From M30B19 sp041741535 (GTDB taxonomy: Bacteria > Planctomycetota > Planctomycetia > Pirellulales > Pirellulaceae), in assembly GCA_041741535.1 (NCBI GenBank), contig JBGSJV010000045.1, positions 15,817-79,816 on the forward strand: 64,000 bases of DNA, in the 5' to 3' direction. A program made the position numbers and the translations under genes. A model generated the notes under the pieces. It had not been told where the DNA came from. It saw only the letters and a program-made list of their open reading frames with translations, and searched no databases. Shown piece by piece: positions 18,150-27,002 of this stretch; position 1 is the stretch's first letter; every line of letters starts with the position of its first letter.

Positions 18150-21100
18150 CTATAGCGGGGCCACCAACAAGCCATTCGCGCTGGACGCACCACTCAATTG
18201 GAACCGAGTCCAAACTCCGTCAGCGGCCAGGCTGTTGAAGATATGAACCAAGTCAACATTCGTCGAACCAAACGCAAGGGTCTCGATTTGCGAAGCGGCC
18301 AAGTCCATACGACGAAGTAGAACTGTCGATTCCGCAGCGTTATTGTCCAACGTCAATTCGATCGAAAGGTTTTGATCGTCGCGATGGAAGGCAAAGTCAC
18401 GTTGGAAGATCACCGGACGTTGCATGATTTCGAAGAACGGGGCCGTATCGTAGACTTCTAAACGATCGTTCCCACCGCCAAGATTTTCGAAAATCGTGGC
18501 AGCTCGGTGACCGAACGGAACCACTCCCTGATGTCCAAAACCAACAATATATCGATCATCACCGAGACCACCGTCCAACGAGTCATCTCCGCCGCCGCCA
18601 ATTAGGGCGTCGTTACCTAGCCCGCCAAACAGCGAGTTGTTCCGATTGCTACCGATCAGCACGTCGTCACCATTGGAACCCAAGCCACGTTCAATTACGG
18701 CACCAATGGCGATAGTCGTTCGGCCAAAACGATAGTAGTCGCGATTGGTGGTCGGGATGTTTGGATCTAGGATAAAGCTGCTTCCACCTTCGCGCAGGTC
18801 GATTACCGCTTTGAAGCCATCGCCGGAGACCAAGTTGGCACTTTCAAAACTGATCGTGTCAACACCGCCCGCATCCCAAATCAACCGTACGCGCGGTTGC
18901 GTGTCGTCAAACACGTAAAGGTTGTCGCCGGTCGCATGGAACACGTTGGCACCATAGCGAGATTGCAACTCGTAAATGTCGTACAACATCGGTGTGATCG
19001 GATTTGGATTGTAGTCTGCTTCACGAGACAACGCCGAGTTATAGCTGTGACTGATCCCCAACCAATCAGGACTCAAGAACGGCTTTTCATCCAAAATTAC
19101 CGAGCCGTCATTGGTATAAGCTAATCCCAACGAACGTCCGATTTCGCGAATGTAAGTTGTGTAGCCCCATTCGCCTTGGTCCGGATCGGTAAGCGACAAA
19201 GTACCCGCACCGGTAAACGCTCGATTGAACCACATGTCGCCGTCCAGCGTATGGTCAAAGTCGACATCGGGGTCATGCACGATTCCCGCATTAAGCACCG
19301 TGTAAGCGTACTGCGAAGTTGGGTAGTCTGTCATGTCCATCCAACCGATACCAAGGTCGAAATCCACGAACTCCGAAACTTCTACGAATACCATGTCGAT
19401 CATGCTTTCGTAGACATTCAAAATTTCGCGAACCGCCGCTTGTGTCTTTGCATTCGGTGCCATGAATCCATGGCCGTGGACTCGTTCGACCGAGCTCGGT
19501 CCATAGTAGAACGCCAAGTCACTGACAAAGGCATACTCTAGTCGATGAGCCACGAAGCCATCTTGATCCAACCAGATCTCATCCGTCCCAAGTACTGTAT
19601 CCAGAGCATCGTTGATTCGCGGCGCGTCCAGCACGTTGACACTGGACCATTGGCTCCATACGTTGTCGATCTGGACTCGAATCCGCACGTCGGCGATGTT
19701 GAGAATCGGCGAGCCATTGTCCGAATTACGACCTGCGACACGGACTTGCCCAAACTGAGCCCGAGTGAAGGTGTAAACTTTATTCGGATCCAGCCAATTG
19801 CCTTCAAAGAATAGGTGCTCACCCATGACTTGGAAGTTGTCACCTTGATTGAAATCGAATAGGTGATTTATTGCCAAGTCGGTCGAGAACGCGGGTTCCA
19901 TTGAGGCTGGCCGTGAACTGTTGCTCAACTTCGGATCATATAGATTTCTCCAATAGATCGTCGCGTCGCCAATATCGCTCCAGGTGTGTCCGTCAGAAAC
20001 CTGTATGGAATACGCGTCTTGAGTTAAATACACGTTACCTTTAAATGTCCAGTTATCCAGGTCAGCTGCATCGATTTCGTGCCAGACCTTGGATTGCATG
20101 GAGATGCCGTTGCGAGTCAACACCCCAGTATTAACGTCGTCGTTGCGGTCGATGATTCGAATTCGCGCCAACGGGTCGCCGTCGATATCCATATAGTTGA
20201 ACAAGTATCGCAAGCGAATCTGGTCTTTGTTGTTGACAGCTCGATCCCAGACCTCCAACGTCGGAGTTGTCGAAAAGCTGTTGACAACGGCGATTACTGT
20301 ACTGCTCCATTTGTAGCCGTTGGAAACTTCGATCTGCAACGAATCTTGGAAGGAATGTGCTCCGGCCATAAACGACCAGTTGGCAAAGTCTGCCGCGGCA
20401 ACTTGGTACCATGTATTGGGACTTTGGGGATTTCCGGAGCTGATGAAGTTACCCGAGCTCAAATTCGCATTGGTATCGCGAATTCGTACCCACTGAATCG
20501 GCAGATTGTCGGGATCGGAGTAACTAAATAGGTTAGCCAAGCTGATCGACGCGCCCGGCAACAAAGTGTAGTTGAATGGAGTGGCCGTCGGCGTTCGAGT
20601 ATCCGAGGTGACAGTGCCGGTCGCCAAATTGCCCCAAATAAATCCGTCATTCGCCCAGAAGGAAATCTCGTCAAAGCCCAAGAAATCCCCGGAGACAAAT
20701 TCCCATAGGTGGAGATCGGCCGCCGCAATGACGTATTGGACTCCCGCCGATTGGATCACCCCATTTCGCACGAAGAAACCACTATTGCCATCGGAGTTTT
20801 CGTCCCGCACCCGCAAATTGACCATCGGATCCCCGTCCGCGTCGAAATAACTGAACAAGGACGAGAGTGCTAAAGTTGTAACAGGTAGTACCGTTTGATC
20901 GAGCGGTGTAACCGTTGGAGCCGTGGTCGTCGTGTTGACGTCCAAGCTGGCAATGTCGCTCCAGACGTACCCGTCGTATGCAGAAATCCGAACTTGATCC
21001 GCGCCGATCAACGTGTGGGCGGTGTAGGTCCAGAGAGCCAACTCGCTAACATCAAATTCGTGCCATATGAAGGTGTCTTGCTTCACACCATCGCGAGACA

Positions 21101-22925
21101 AGAAGCCGCTCGGAACGTCGGCGTTGCCTTCTGTGACGCGGACCCGCTTCATGGTGTGATTGTCGATATCGCTGTACGCGAACAAATCCGCCAATTGGAA
21201 CACCGTTCCCGGTTTCACCGTGATCGAACCGTCCGTTGTCACGACTGGCTTGTTCGAAAAGCCCGTAACCCAAGACTCGCCAACGTTGCTCCAAGCATAG
21301 CCGTCGTAAGCCTGGATCTGGATCCGATCTTTGCGGTTATGTTCGTTGGAACGGAACGTCCAGGTGTTTAGGGTGTTGCCAGCGAATTCGTACCAAACCC
21401 CGGCATCTTGCTTCACGCCGTTGCGATAAAGTGATCCCGAACCGGCAAAGGTGTTGACGTCCTTGATCCGGACCAACAACATCGGGTGGTTCTCTTTGTC
21501 GCTGTAGCTAAACAAACTACTGGCCGCGATCGTAAACTCTGGCAGAATCGTGCGGTCGATGCCCGTTACCACTGGTGTCGAAGAGACGGCTCGGAAGTCC
21601 AACACTTGATTCGAAGTATACGAGAATCCATCCGACCCCATCAAACCAACTTGGGTGTTGACCCCGACGGCTCCCGCTTGATACTCCCACATCGCAACTT
21701 CCGATCGGCTGATCGTGTGCCAAACGTTGTTCGCCATTTCCACGCCAGCCCGATAGAACCGACCGTGCCACGCCATTGTCCCATAAGAACGAACGCGAAT
21801 GAATTGCAACAGGTCGCCGTCTTGATCGCTAAATTCGAACAATGCCGTCAAGCCACGGAACGCACGCTCGTTGGTCGAATGCGAAATCGCCTTCAAAACC
21901 GGAGCATAACGATTGTTGGCGGTCAATTGCTGCGCGGTCAAAGTCGAGCTCCACAGACTTCCATCGTAAGCTTGAAACTGCAAGGTATCCCACCAAGACT
22001 GCTTTGCCCCCACAAAGGTCACGCGGAACATGTCTTTCGCTTCGATTTCGTGCCAAATACTCGAAGCAAGTCGCGTGTCGTCCATCATGAAGTAACCGGA
22101 TGGATCAGCATGAGAGTTGTCGCGAATCCGAAGTTTCTTCAGCGAATTTCCATCGGCGTCTGCGTAGTTAACGAACTTCGTCAACTCAACCTTGCTCTCC
22201 AAACGAACCAAGGGATTTGCGAATGTTAACACGGGCGCTGCGTTGTTGGCCCGATTGGTAACGGCAATCTGTTCCCAATTGCTCCAGAACCGGCCGTCAC
22301 TAGCGGAAACAAAAATGCTCTCGGCAGCGGCTTGATCACCTGTGTAATACTCCACTTGTCCCAATTGACCAGCCGTGATCTCAAACTCCACGTTTTCCGC
22401 TTGAATGATACCGTTGAGAAAGAGATGTCCGCCGCCAACAGCCGAGTCACGGAAGCGGTACTTACGTGGTGTGGAGTTGTCCGCATCTTGGACTTGAAAG
22501 TGATTGCCGACCATCACGTGTTCGTAAATCGGTCGATCAATCGGCGTGATTCCGACAATGCTTGGCTGATTGGCATTGGAGGCAATCGTGTGGACGGCAA
22601 AGGCAGAAATATCACTCCATTGTTTGCCATCAAAAACTTGAATTTGGAAGTTGTCATTGGCAATTCCGCTGCCGCCGACCATTCTCATGTCGTTGATGAA
22701 TTGATTGAATGTCACAGAATGCCATACGTTGGCCGCCATGTTGGTCACGGCGTTGCCCAAGCGAAATCCCGTGCCGCCATTGGAATTGTCGCGAATCCGA
22801 ACATGATAAAATTGACCGTCGTGGTCTTGGTCCGAGAAACTGATAAAGTCTCTCAAGAACACGGATTCTCCCAACATCAGGGAGAAGTTATTTACATTGA
22901 CGCGTGGTTTGTAAAAATTGGCCAT
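18150..22925 (-). CDS. Giant RTX repeat protein with a degenerate metalloprotease domain
   Basis: A 1591-residue paralogue of the metalloprotease at 113-3430. About ten copies of the same ~105-residue repeat fill residues ~5-1060 (recurring signatures FSYSDxDxxPM, RxRDxNxxxxSGxFxRNG, WxDGxxWS). Residues ~1100-1400 align with the protease domain, but the zinc motif reads REIGRSLGLAY: Arg1260, Arg1264 and Tyr1270 replace all three His, and the Met-turn is gone, so it cannot bind zinc in the usual way. The C-terminus has RTX nonapeptides (GSNGDDVLIG, GGLGNDALIG, GGGGDDSLDG), probably the calcium-dependent secretion signal. No signal peptide is seen. A role as adhesin or decoy/substrate-binding protein is inference. 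Confidence 0.82.
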   Translation of the reverse strand: MANFYKPRVNVNNFSLMLGESVFLRDFISFSDQDHDGQFYHVRIRDNSNGGTGFRLGNAVTNMAANVWHSVTFNQFINDMRMVGGSGIANDNFQIQVFDGKQWSDISAFAVHTIASNANQPSIVGITPIDRPIYEHVMVGNHFQVQDADNSTPRKYRFRDSAVGGGHLFLNGIIQAENVEFEITAGQLGQVEYYTGDQAAAESIFVSASDGRFWSNWEQIAVTNRANNAAPVLTFANPLVRLESKVELTKFVNYADADGNSLKKLRIRDNSHADPSGYFMMDDTRLASSIWHEIEAKDMFRVTFVGAKQSWWDTLQFQAYDGSLWSSTLTAQQLTANNRYAPVLKAISHSTNERAFRGLTALFEFSDQDGDLLQFIRVRSYGTMAWHGRFYRAGVEMANNVWHTISRSEVAMWEYQAGAVGVNTQVGLMGSDGFSYTSNQVLDFRAVSSTPVVTGIDRTILPEFTIAASSLFSYSDKENHPMLLVRIKDVNTFAGSGSLYRNGVKQDAGVWYEFAGNTLNTWTFRSNEHNRKDRIQIQAYDGYAWSNVGESWVTGFSNKPVVTTDGSITVKPGTVFQLADLFAYSDIDNHTMKRVRVTEGNADVPSGFLSRDGVKQDTFIWHEFDVSELALWTYTAHTLIGADQVRISAYDGYVWSDIASLDVNTTTTAPTVTPLDQTVLPVTTLALSSLFSYFDADGDPMVNLRVRDENSDGNSGFFVRNGVIQSAGVQYVIAAADLHLWEFVSGDFLGFDEISFWANDGFIWGNLATGTVTSDTRTPTATPFNYTLLPGASISLANLFSYSDPDNLPIQWVRIRDTNANLSSGNFISSGNPQSPNTWYQVAAADFANWSFMAGAHSFQDSLQIEVSNGYKWSSTVIAVVNSFSTTPTLEVWDRAVNNKDQIRLRYLFNYMDIDGDPLARIRIIDRNDDVNTGVLTRNGISMQSKVWHEIDAADLDNWTFKGNVYLTQDAYSIQVSDGHTWSDIGDATIYWRNLYDPKLSNSSRPASMEPAFSTDLAINHLFDFNQGDNFQVMGEHLFFEGNWLDPNKVYTFTRAQFGQVRVAGRNSDNGSPILNIADVRIRVQIDNVWSQWSSVNVLDAPRINDALDTVLGTDEIWLDQDGFVAHRLEYAFVSDLAFYYGPSSVERVHGHGFMAPNAKTQAAVREILNVYESMIDMVFVEVSEFVDFDLGIGWMDMTDYPTSQYAYTVLNAGIVHDPDVDFDHTLDGDMWFNRAFTGAGTLSLTDPDQGEWGYTTYIREIGRSLGLAYTNDGSVILDEKPFLSPDWLGISHSYNSALSREADYNPNPITPMLYDIYELQSRYGANVFHATGDNLYVFDDTQPRVRLIWDAGGVDTISFESANLVSGDGFKAVIDLREGGSSFILDPNIPTTNRDYYRFGRTTIAIGAVIERGLGSNGDDVLIGSNRNNSLFGGLGNDALIGGGGDDSLDGGLGDDRYIVGFGHQGVVPFGHRAATIFENLGGGNDRLEVYDTAPFFEIMQRPVIFQRDFAFHRDDQNLSIELTLDNNAAESTVLLRRMDLAASQIETLAFGSTNVDLVHIFNSLAADGVWTRFQLSGASSANGLLVAPL

Positions 22926-23112
22926 TCGTGAACTCGCTTGGGCGATAAAAGCAGCGGAATTCCCGCAAACACGGGGATAAGGACTCGACTACTCTAATTG
23001 GACCCTATCGCCGCTACAACCTGTCCAATTGTCAAAATTGTAACATTTGCGAGCCGTTTTGAGGTAAGATCAAGCTTTGGACTGGAGTCTGGCTCGAGCG
23101 AAAGTGCCAATC

Positions 23113-23865
23113 ATGTGTGGTCGATTCAATTTGCACACAGCGCCCCGCGAATGGGCGACTGCCTTGCTGCCGGGTCTTGATTTGAAATTGCTCCCTGAGA
23201 TTAGCCCGCGGTACAACATTGCTCCCACACAGACCATCCCGGTGGTTCGTCAACTAAAAGGCCCTTTGACAAACGACGGGCTGTTCGCACCAACTGCGGT
23301 TGCTGTGCCTGATTCCACCGATGTTCGCGAACTAAGCCTTCTCCGGTGGGGGTTGATTCCCGGTTGGGCGAAAGACCTCGCGATTGGCGCTTCGATGATC
23401 AATGCCCGCAGTGAAACAGCACACGAAAAACCTTCCTTTCGCAAGCCACTCTCGGTCCGGCGATGTTTGATTCCCGTCGATGGGTATTACGAATGGCGTC
23501 GCAATGGCAAATCCAAACAGCCATTTCACATTCGTTCACGCGACGGACAGACGCTTTTTTTCGCGGGACTTTGGGATTCCAACAAACAACTGAACCCCGG
23601 CTTGCCGGCCTTGCTTTCCGGCTCGGTCTTGACCACCGCCGCTCGACCGGATCTCGCCGGGATCCATGACCGGATGCCCGTTTTTGTACCACCGGATTTC
23701 TTTGAAACTTGGTTATCCTCCGAACCAGACGGTCGCCAAGTCCTGGAGCATGTCTTGTCCGTCTGCGATCGCCAGGAGTTTATCGTCGAGCCGGTTTCCG
23801 ATTACGTCAACAACGCTCGGCACGAAGGGCCCGACTGCATCAAGCTACAAACTTCCATCGATTGA
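23113..23865 (+). CDS. SRAP-domain protein (YedK/HMCES-like)
   Basis: A 250-residue protein that should shield abasic sites in single-stranded DNA by forming a covalent bond through its N-terminal Cys. Start at 23113 gives MCGRF, with Cys2 exposed after Met removal as the mechanism needs; the longer frame to 23077 would bury it. Other family residues are present: PRYNIAPTQ, MINARSETAHEKPSFR (catalytic Glu), CLIPVDGYYEW and IHDRMPVF (catalytic His). The length fits the family (~220-250). It stands alone on the plus strand between two minus-strand blocks; no SOS box was identified upstream. Confidence 0.92.
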   Translation: MCGRFNLHTAPREWATALLPGLDLKLLPEISPRYNIAPTQTIPVVRQLKGPLTNDGLFAPTAVAVPDSTDVRELSLLRWGLIPGWAKDLAIGASMINARSETAHEKPSFRKPLSVRRCLIPVDGYYEWRRNGKSKQPFHIRSRDGQTLFFAGLWDSNKQLNPGLPALLSGSVLTTAARPDLAGIHDRMPVFVPPDFFETWLSSEPDGRQVLEHVLSVCDRQEFIVEPVSDYVNNARHEGPDCIKLQTSID

Positions 23866-23982
23866 CCTAGGCTTTGTCCCCTAAGGGGGCTGACCCTTTC
23901 CGGACATGCCTTTTTGTCCGAAATTATTGCATGCCCTCCAATGGGTCAGACCGGCCAGACCCCATTGGGGACAGAGCCTAGG
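23866..23982. repeat. 117-bp element with terminal inverted repeats
   Basis: CCTAGGCTTTGTCCCC (23866-23881) is the inverted complement of GGGGACAGAGCCTAGG (23967-23982) with one mismatch; CTGACCCTTT and AATGGGTCAG extend the pairing inward. It occupies exactly the gap between the converging SRAP and ppk1 genes. It may act as a two-way terminator or be a miniature mobile element; the GGGGACAG tip also recurs in the 58.2-58.9 kb array. Confidence 0.65.
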
Positions 23983-26161
23983 AAAATATCCCTAGCTCGT
24001 TATCTCGTCGATGTGAATGGAACATGGAGGTCTCTGCAGTGAATTGCTCTGTACGCTGTTGGACCGCGTAGCGAAACAACTGCTTCTGACAATGGAATTC
24101 TGGCTGATCGCCACGTGGCACCGGCAAATAAGCACCATCGGGCTGAAGCCGCGTGGCTTTGACGTTGTCCTGAAAATAAAAGTCCAACATGTCCAGCAAG
24201 TATCGCTTGCAAGTTTCATCTTCTATGGGGGTCAACAATTCAATGCGCCGATCCAAGTTGCGGGCCATCAGATCCGCGCTTGAAATAAAGACACGCCGGT
24301 CACCACCGTGATGGAAGTAAAAGATCCGCGAATGTTCGAGGTATCGATCCACAATGCTGGTGACGTTGATTCGGTCGCTAAGTCCTGGAACTCCCGGTCG
24401 CAAGCAACAGATCCCACGCACGTTCAAGTCGATTGGTACCCCCGCTTGGCTGGCTTGATACAGGGCCCCAATAATCGTCGGATCCACCAACGAGTTGACC
24501 TTGAGACGAATTCCACTCGGCAGATCACTGGATGCATTTTGCATTTCTACCAAGATCATTTCCAGGATTCGTTGTCGCAAGCCCAGTGGAGCCATCGACA
24601 ATTGCTGCATCGGTTGTGGGATCGACATCCCTGCGATGGCATTGAAGAAGCTAATCGCGTCGCCACCAATGACGTCATTGCAAGTGAAGTAACTGACATC
24701 CGAATAAAGTGTGGAAGTAGCTTCGTTGTAATTCCCGGTTGCGATATGGCAGTATTGCCGAATGCCATCCGGATCCCGGCGGACCACTACACAAATTTTT
24801 GCGTGCGTTTTTAACCCTCGAACTCCATAAATCACATTGACGCCGGCTTGTTCCAAACTACGAGCCCATTTGATGTTTCGTTCTTCGTCAAACCGGGCTT
24901 TCAGTTCTACAATCGCCGTCACGTGTTTCTGATTAAACGCGGCTCGTTCGAGGGCCTTGACGATCTGGCTGCGACTACTCGTTCGATACAAAGTCTGTTT
25001 GATCGCCAATACATCGGGGTCTTCGGCCGCCGTTTCCAAGAACCGCACGACCGGGTCGTAAACTTGATACGGATGCAGCAAGATGCGATCGGCGTCGCGA
25101 ATTACATCAAAGATATTTCGCTCTACGGAAAAGCACGGTGAATCCTGTGGCGGCCAAACTTCAAATTTCAAGCCATCATAACCGGGCAAACCAGCAATTT
25201 TGAACCAGTCCTTGAGACGTATCGGGCCATGGGTTTCAAACACATGCAAGTCGTCGACATGCAGGCATTTCATCAAAAATTCCCGCGTGGCCGGATCGGC
25301 ATGCGCTTCTAGTTCAAGGCGAACGCAGCTGCTCTCTTTGCGTTCGGCCAAGATTTCTTGCATCCCGTGGAGCAAATCAAAAGCCCCGTCTTCGTCGACT
25401 CGCATGTCGGCGTTTCTGGTAATCCGAAAAGCAATGCAATCGCGGACCGTTTGGCCAGGGAAAAACTCGCCGATGAATTTCTTGATCACGGATTCCAACA
25501 GCGCATATCCGTGGCCACTTTCGACCGGCACGGTCACGAAACGGTCCAGTTTCCGCCCGAGCGGCACAATCGCGAAGCGACAACTCGGTCGCTCCTTGTC
25601 CGACAGCTCGTTGGGCTGTTGATACCAATCTCCGCCCAACATCTTGGTTGGGTCCCAGGCTAACTGGACGGCCAAAGCCATTTCCGAATCATTGAGCAAT
25701 GGGAAATTTTGTTCGGTATCGATCGCAATTGGACTTAACAATGAAACGACGTTTTCTTCGAACCAATGCCGTAAGAAAGCATGCTGCTTGCGGGACCACT
25801 GATCCGGTTCTAGTTGCGTAATCCCATTCTGGAGCAACCCCGTTTGAAGTTGCTCAAAACACTGGTATTGTTCGGCCATCAATTGCCGAACTCGATCCCC
25901 GGCCACTTGCAAGAGTTTTTGCGGACGGTACCCCGTCACATCGGGACGTTCGTGCTTGGAGCCAATTAAGATTTGCAAGCTTCCAATTCGCACCATGAAG
26001 AATTCGTCGAGATTGGACCCGGTAATCGCCAGAAACTTCACACGTTCCAACAACGGATTGGCAGGGTCGAGCGCTTGATTGAGGACGCGTTGGTTGAACT
26101 CCAACCAACTCATCTCACGATTCAACAATTGATCCGGTTCGGGTGTCTTGATCTGATTCAT
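23978..26161 (-). CDS. ppk1: Polyphosphate kinase 1
   Basis: Makes inorganic polyphosphate from the gamma-phosphate of ATP. About 727 residues, the normal length. The N-terminal helical domain starts LLNREMSWLEFNQRVL; conserved stretches include ITGSNLDEFFMVR, KQTLYRTSSRSQIVKAL, the phospho-His region THAKICVVVRR, CHIATGNYNEATSTLYSD and FISSADLMARNLDRRIE. ATG 26161 has AGG eight bases upstream and is preferred over GTG 26170, which follows the purQ stop directly. It is the last gene of the proA-pseudokinase-miaB-purQ-ppk1 run. Its 3' end overlaps the inverted-repeat element at 23866-23982 by a few bases. Confidence 0.95.
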   Translation of the reverse strand: MNQIKTPEPDQLLNREMSWLEFNQRVLNQALDPANPLLERVKFLAITGSNLDEFFMVRIGSLQILIGSKHERPDVTGYRPQKLLQVAGDRVRQLMAEQYQCFEQLQTGLLQNGITQLEPDQWSRKQHAFLRHWFEENVVSLLSPIAIDTEQNFPLLNDSEMALAVQLAWDPTKMLGGDWYQQPNELSDKERPSCRFAIVPLGRKLDRFVTVPVESGHGYALLESVIKKFIGEFFPGQTVRDCIAFRITRNADMRVDEDGAFDLLHGMQEILAERKESSCVRLELEAHADPATREFLMKCLHVDDLHVFETHGPIRLKDWFKIAGLPGYDGLKFEVWPPQDSPCFSVERNIFDVIRDADRILLHPYQVYDPVVRFLETAAEDPDVLAIKQTLYRTSSRSQIVKALERAAFNQKHVTAIVELKARFDEERNIKWARSLEQAGVNVIYGVRGLKTHAKICVVVRRDPDGIRQYCHIATGNYNEATSTLYSDVSYFTCNDVIGGDAISFFNAIAGMSIPQPMQQLSMAPLGLRQRILEMILVEMQNASSDLPSGIRLKVNSLVDPTIIGALYQASQAGVPIDLNVRGICCLRPGVPGLSDRINVTSIVDRYLEHSRIFYFHHGGDRRVFISSADLMARNLDRRIELLTPIEDETCKRYLLDMLDFYFQDNVKATRLQPDGAYLPVPRGDQPEFHCQKQLFRYAVQQRTEQFTAETSMFHSHRRDNELGIFS

Positions 26162-26170
26162 TTCTCGCAC

Positions 26171-26977
26171 CTACCGAAAATACTCTACGGCGTTCTGAAA
26201 GACACCCAGTCCATTCTGGGCCCAATGGGTTGGCCACGCGGTTCCTTCCCCCAATCCACGTGCTGCCAAACGCGTCCATTGGAAATGCTGCGTCCGAGTG
26301 ATATGACGTTCCGGGTGTGGCATCAACCCCAAAATACGCCCCGATGGATCGCAGATACCTGCCAAGTCCAGGAGAGAGCCGTTCGGATTCGCGGGCCAAT
26401 CTCCTAACGACGGTTCGTCGGGTTCCGGCGCCAAATAACGCAACGCCGTTTGCTCTTGGGTAACGAGTTCGGCGGTAGTTTCCGGGCTATCGGTCAAGAA
26501 TTTTCCTTCGGCATGGGCCATGGGCATCACCATTCGCTGGATTCCCTTGAGAAACACGCATTTCGACGATGCGGTTTCCAAGTAGACCCAGCGATTCAAG
26601 AAGTGCCCGCAATCGTTGGTCGCCAACGTGGCACGCCGTACCCCATCCGTTCGAGGTGAAACCAAAAGACCACAACTCAGCAAGATTTGGAAACCGTTGC
26701 AGATTCCCAAGATCAATTTACCATCGTCGTGGAATTGACGCAGGATCTCACCCAGTTGCTGCTCCAGTTTGTAGCCGAAGACTCGGCCCGCACCCAAGTC
26801 ATCGCCGAAACTAAATCCACCCGGCAAGCACATCACTTGGAAATCATGCAATAGGGACGGTTGCTCCATCAATCGGTTGAGATGAAGCGTTTCGGTTTGG
26901 CTGCCTGCCAATTGAAAGGCATAGGCCGTTTCTTGGTCGCAATTGGTCCCTGGTCCACGCAGGATCAATGTCTTCAT
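26171..26977 (-). CDS. purQ: Phosphoribosylformylglycinamidine synthase, glutaminase subunit
   Basis: Class I glutamine amidotransferase that supplies ammonia to the PurL synthase in purine synthesis. 268 residues, somewhat longer than the usual ~225. The catalytic Cys is in LILGICNGFQILL, the His-Glu pair in LMPHPERH, and the N-terminal LRGPGTNCDQETAYAF and MCLPGGFSFGDDLGAG are typical. PurL and PurS are not in the window, so PurQ must assemble with products encoded elsewhere. It is 25 bp after miaB and directly before ppk1, all on the minus strand. Confidence 0.93.
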   Translation of the reverse strand: MKTLILRGPGTNCDQETAYAFQLAGSQTETLHLNRLMEQPSLLHDFQVMCLPGGFSFGDDLGAGRVFGYKLEQQLGEILRQFHDDGKLILGICNGFQILLSCGLLVSPRTDGVRRATLATNDCGHFLNRWVYLETASSKCVFLKGIQRMVMPMAHAEGKFLTDSPETTAELVTQEQTALRYLAPEPDEPSLGDWPANPNGSLLDLAGICDPSGRILGLMPHPERHITRTQHFQWTRLAARGLGEGTAWPTHWAQNGLGVFQNAVEYFR

Positions 26978-27002
26978 GAGCGGTTGATTGCCGATCTATC
27001 GG

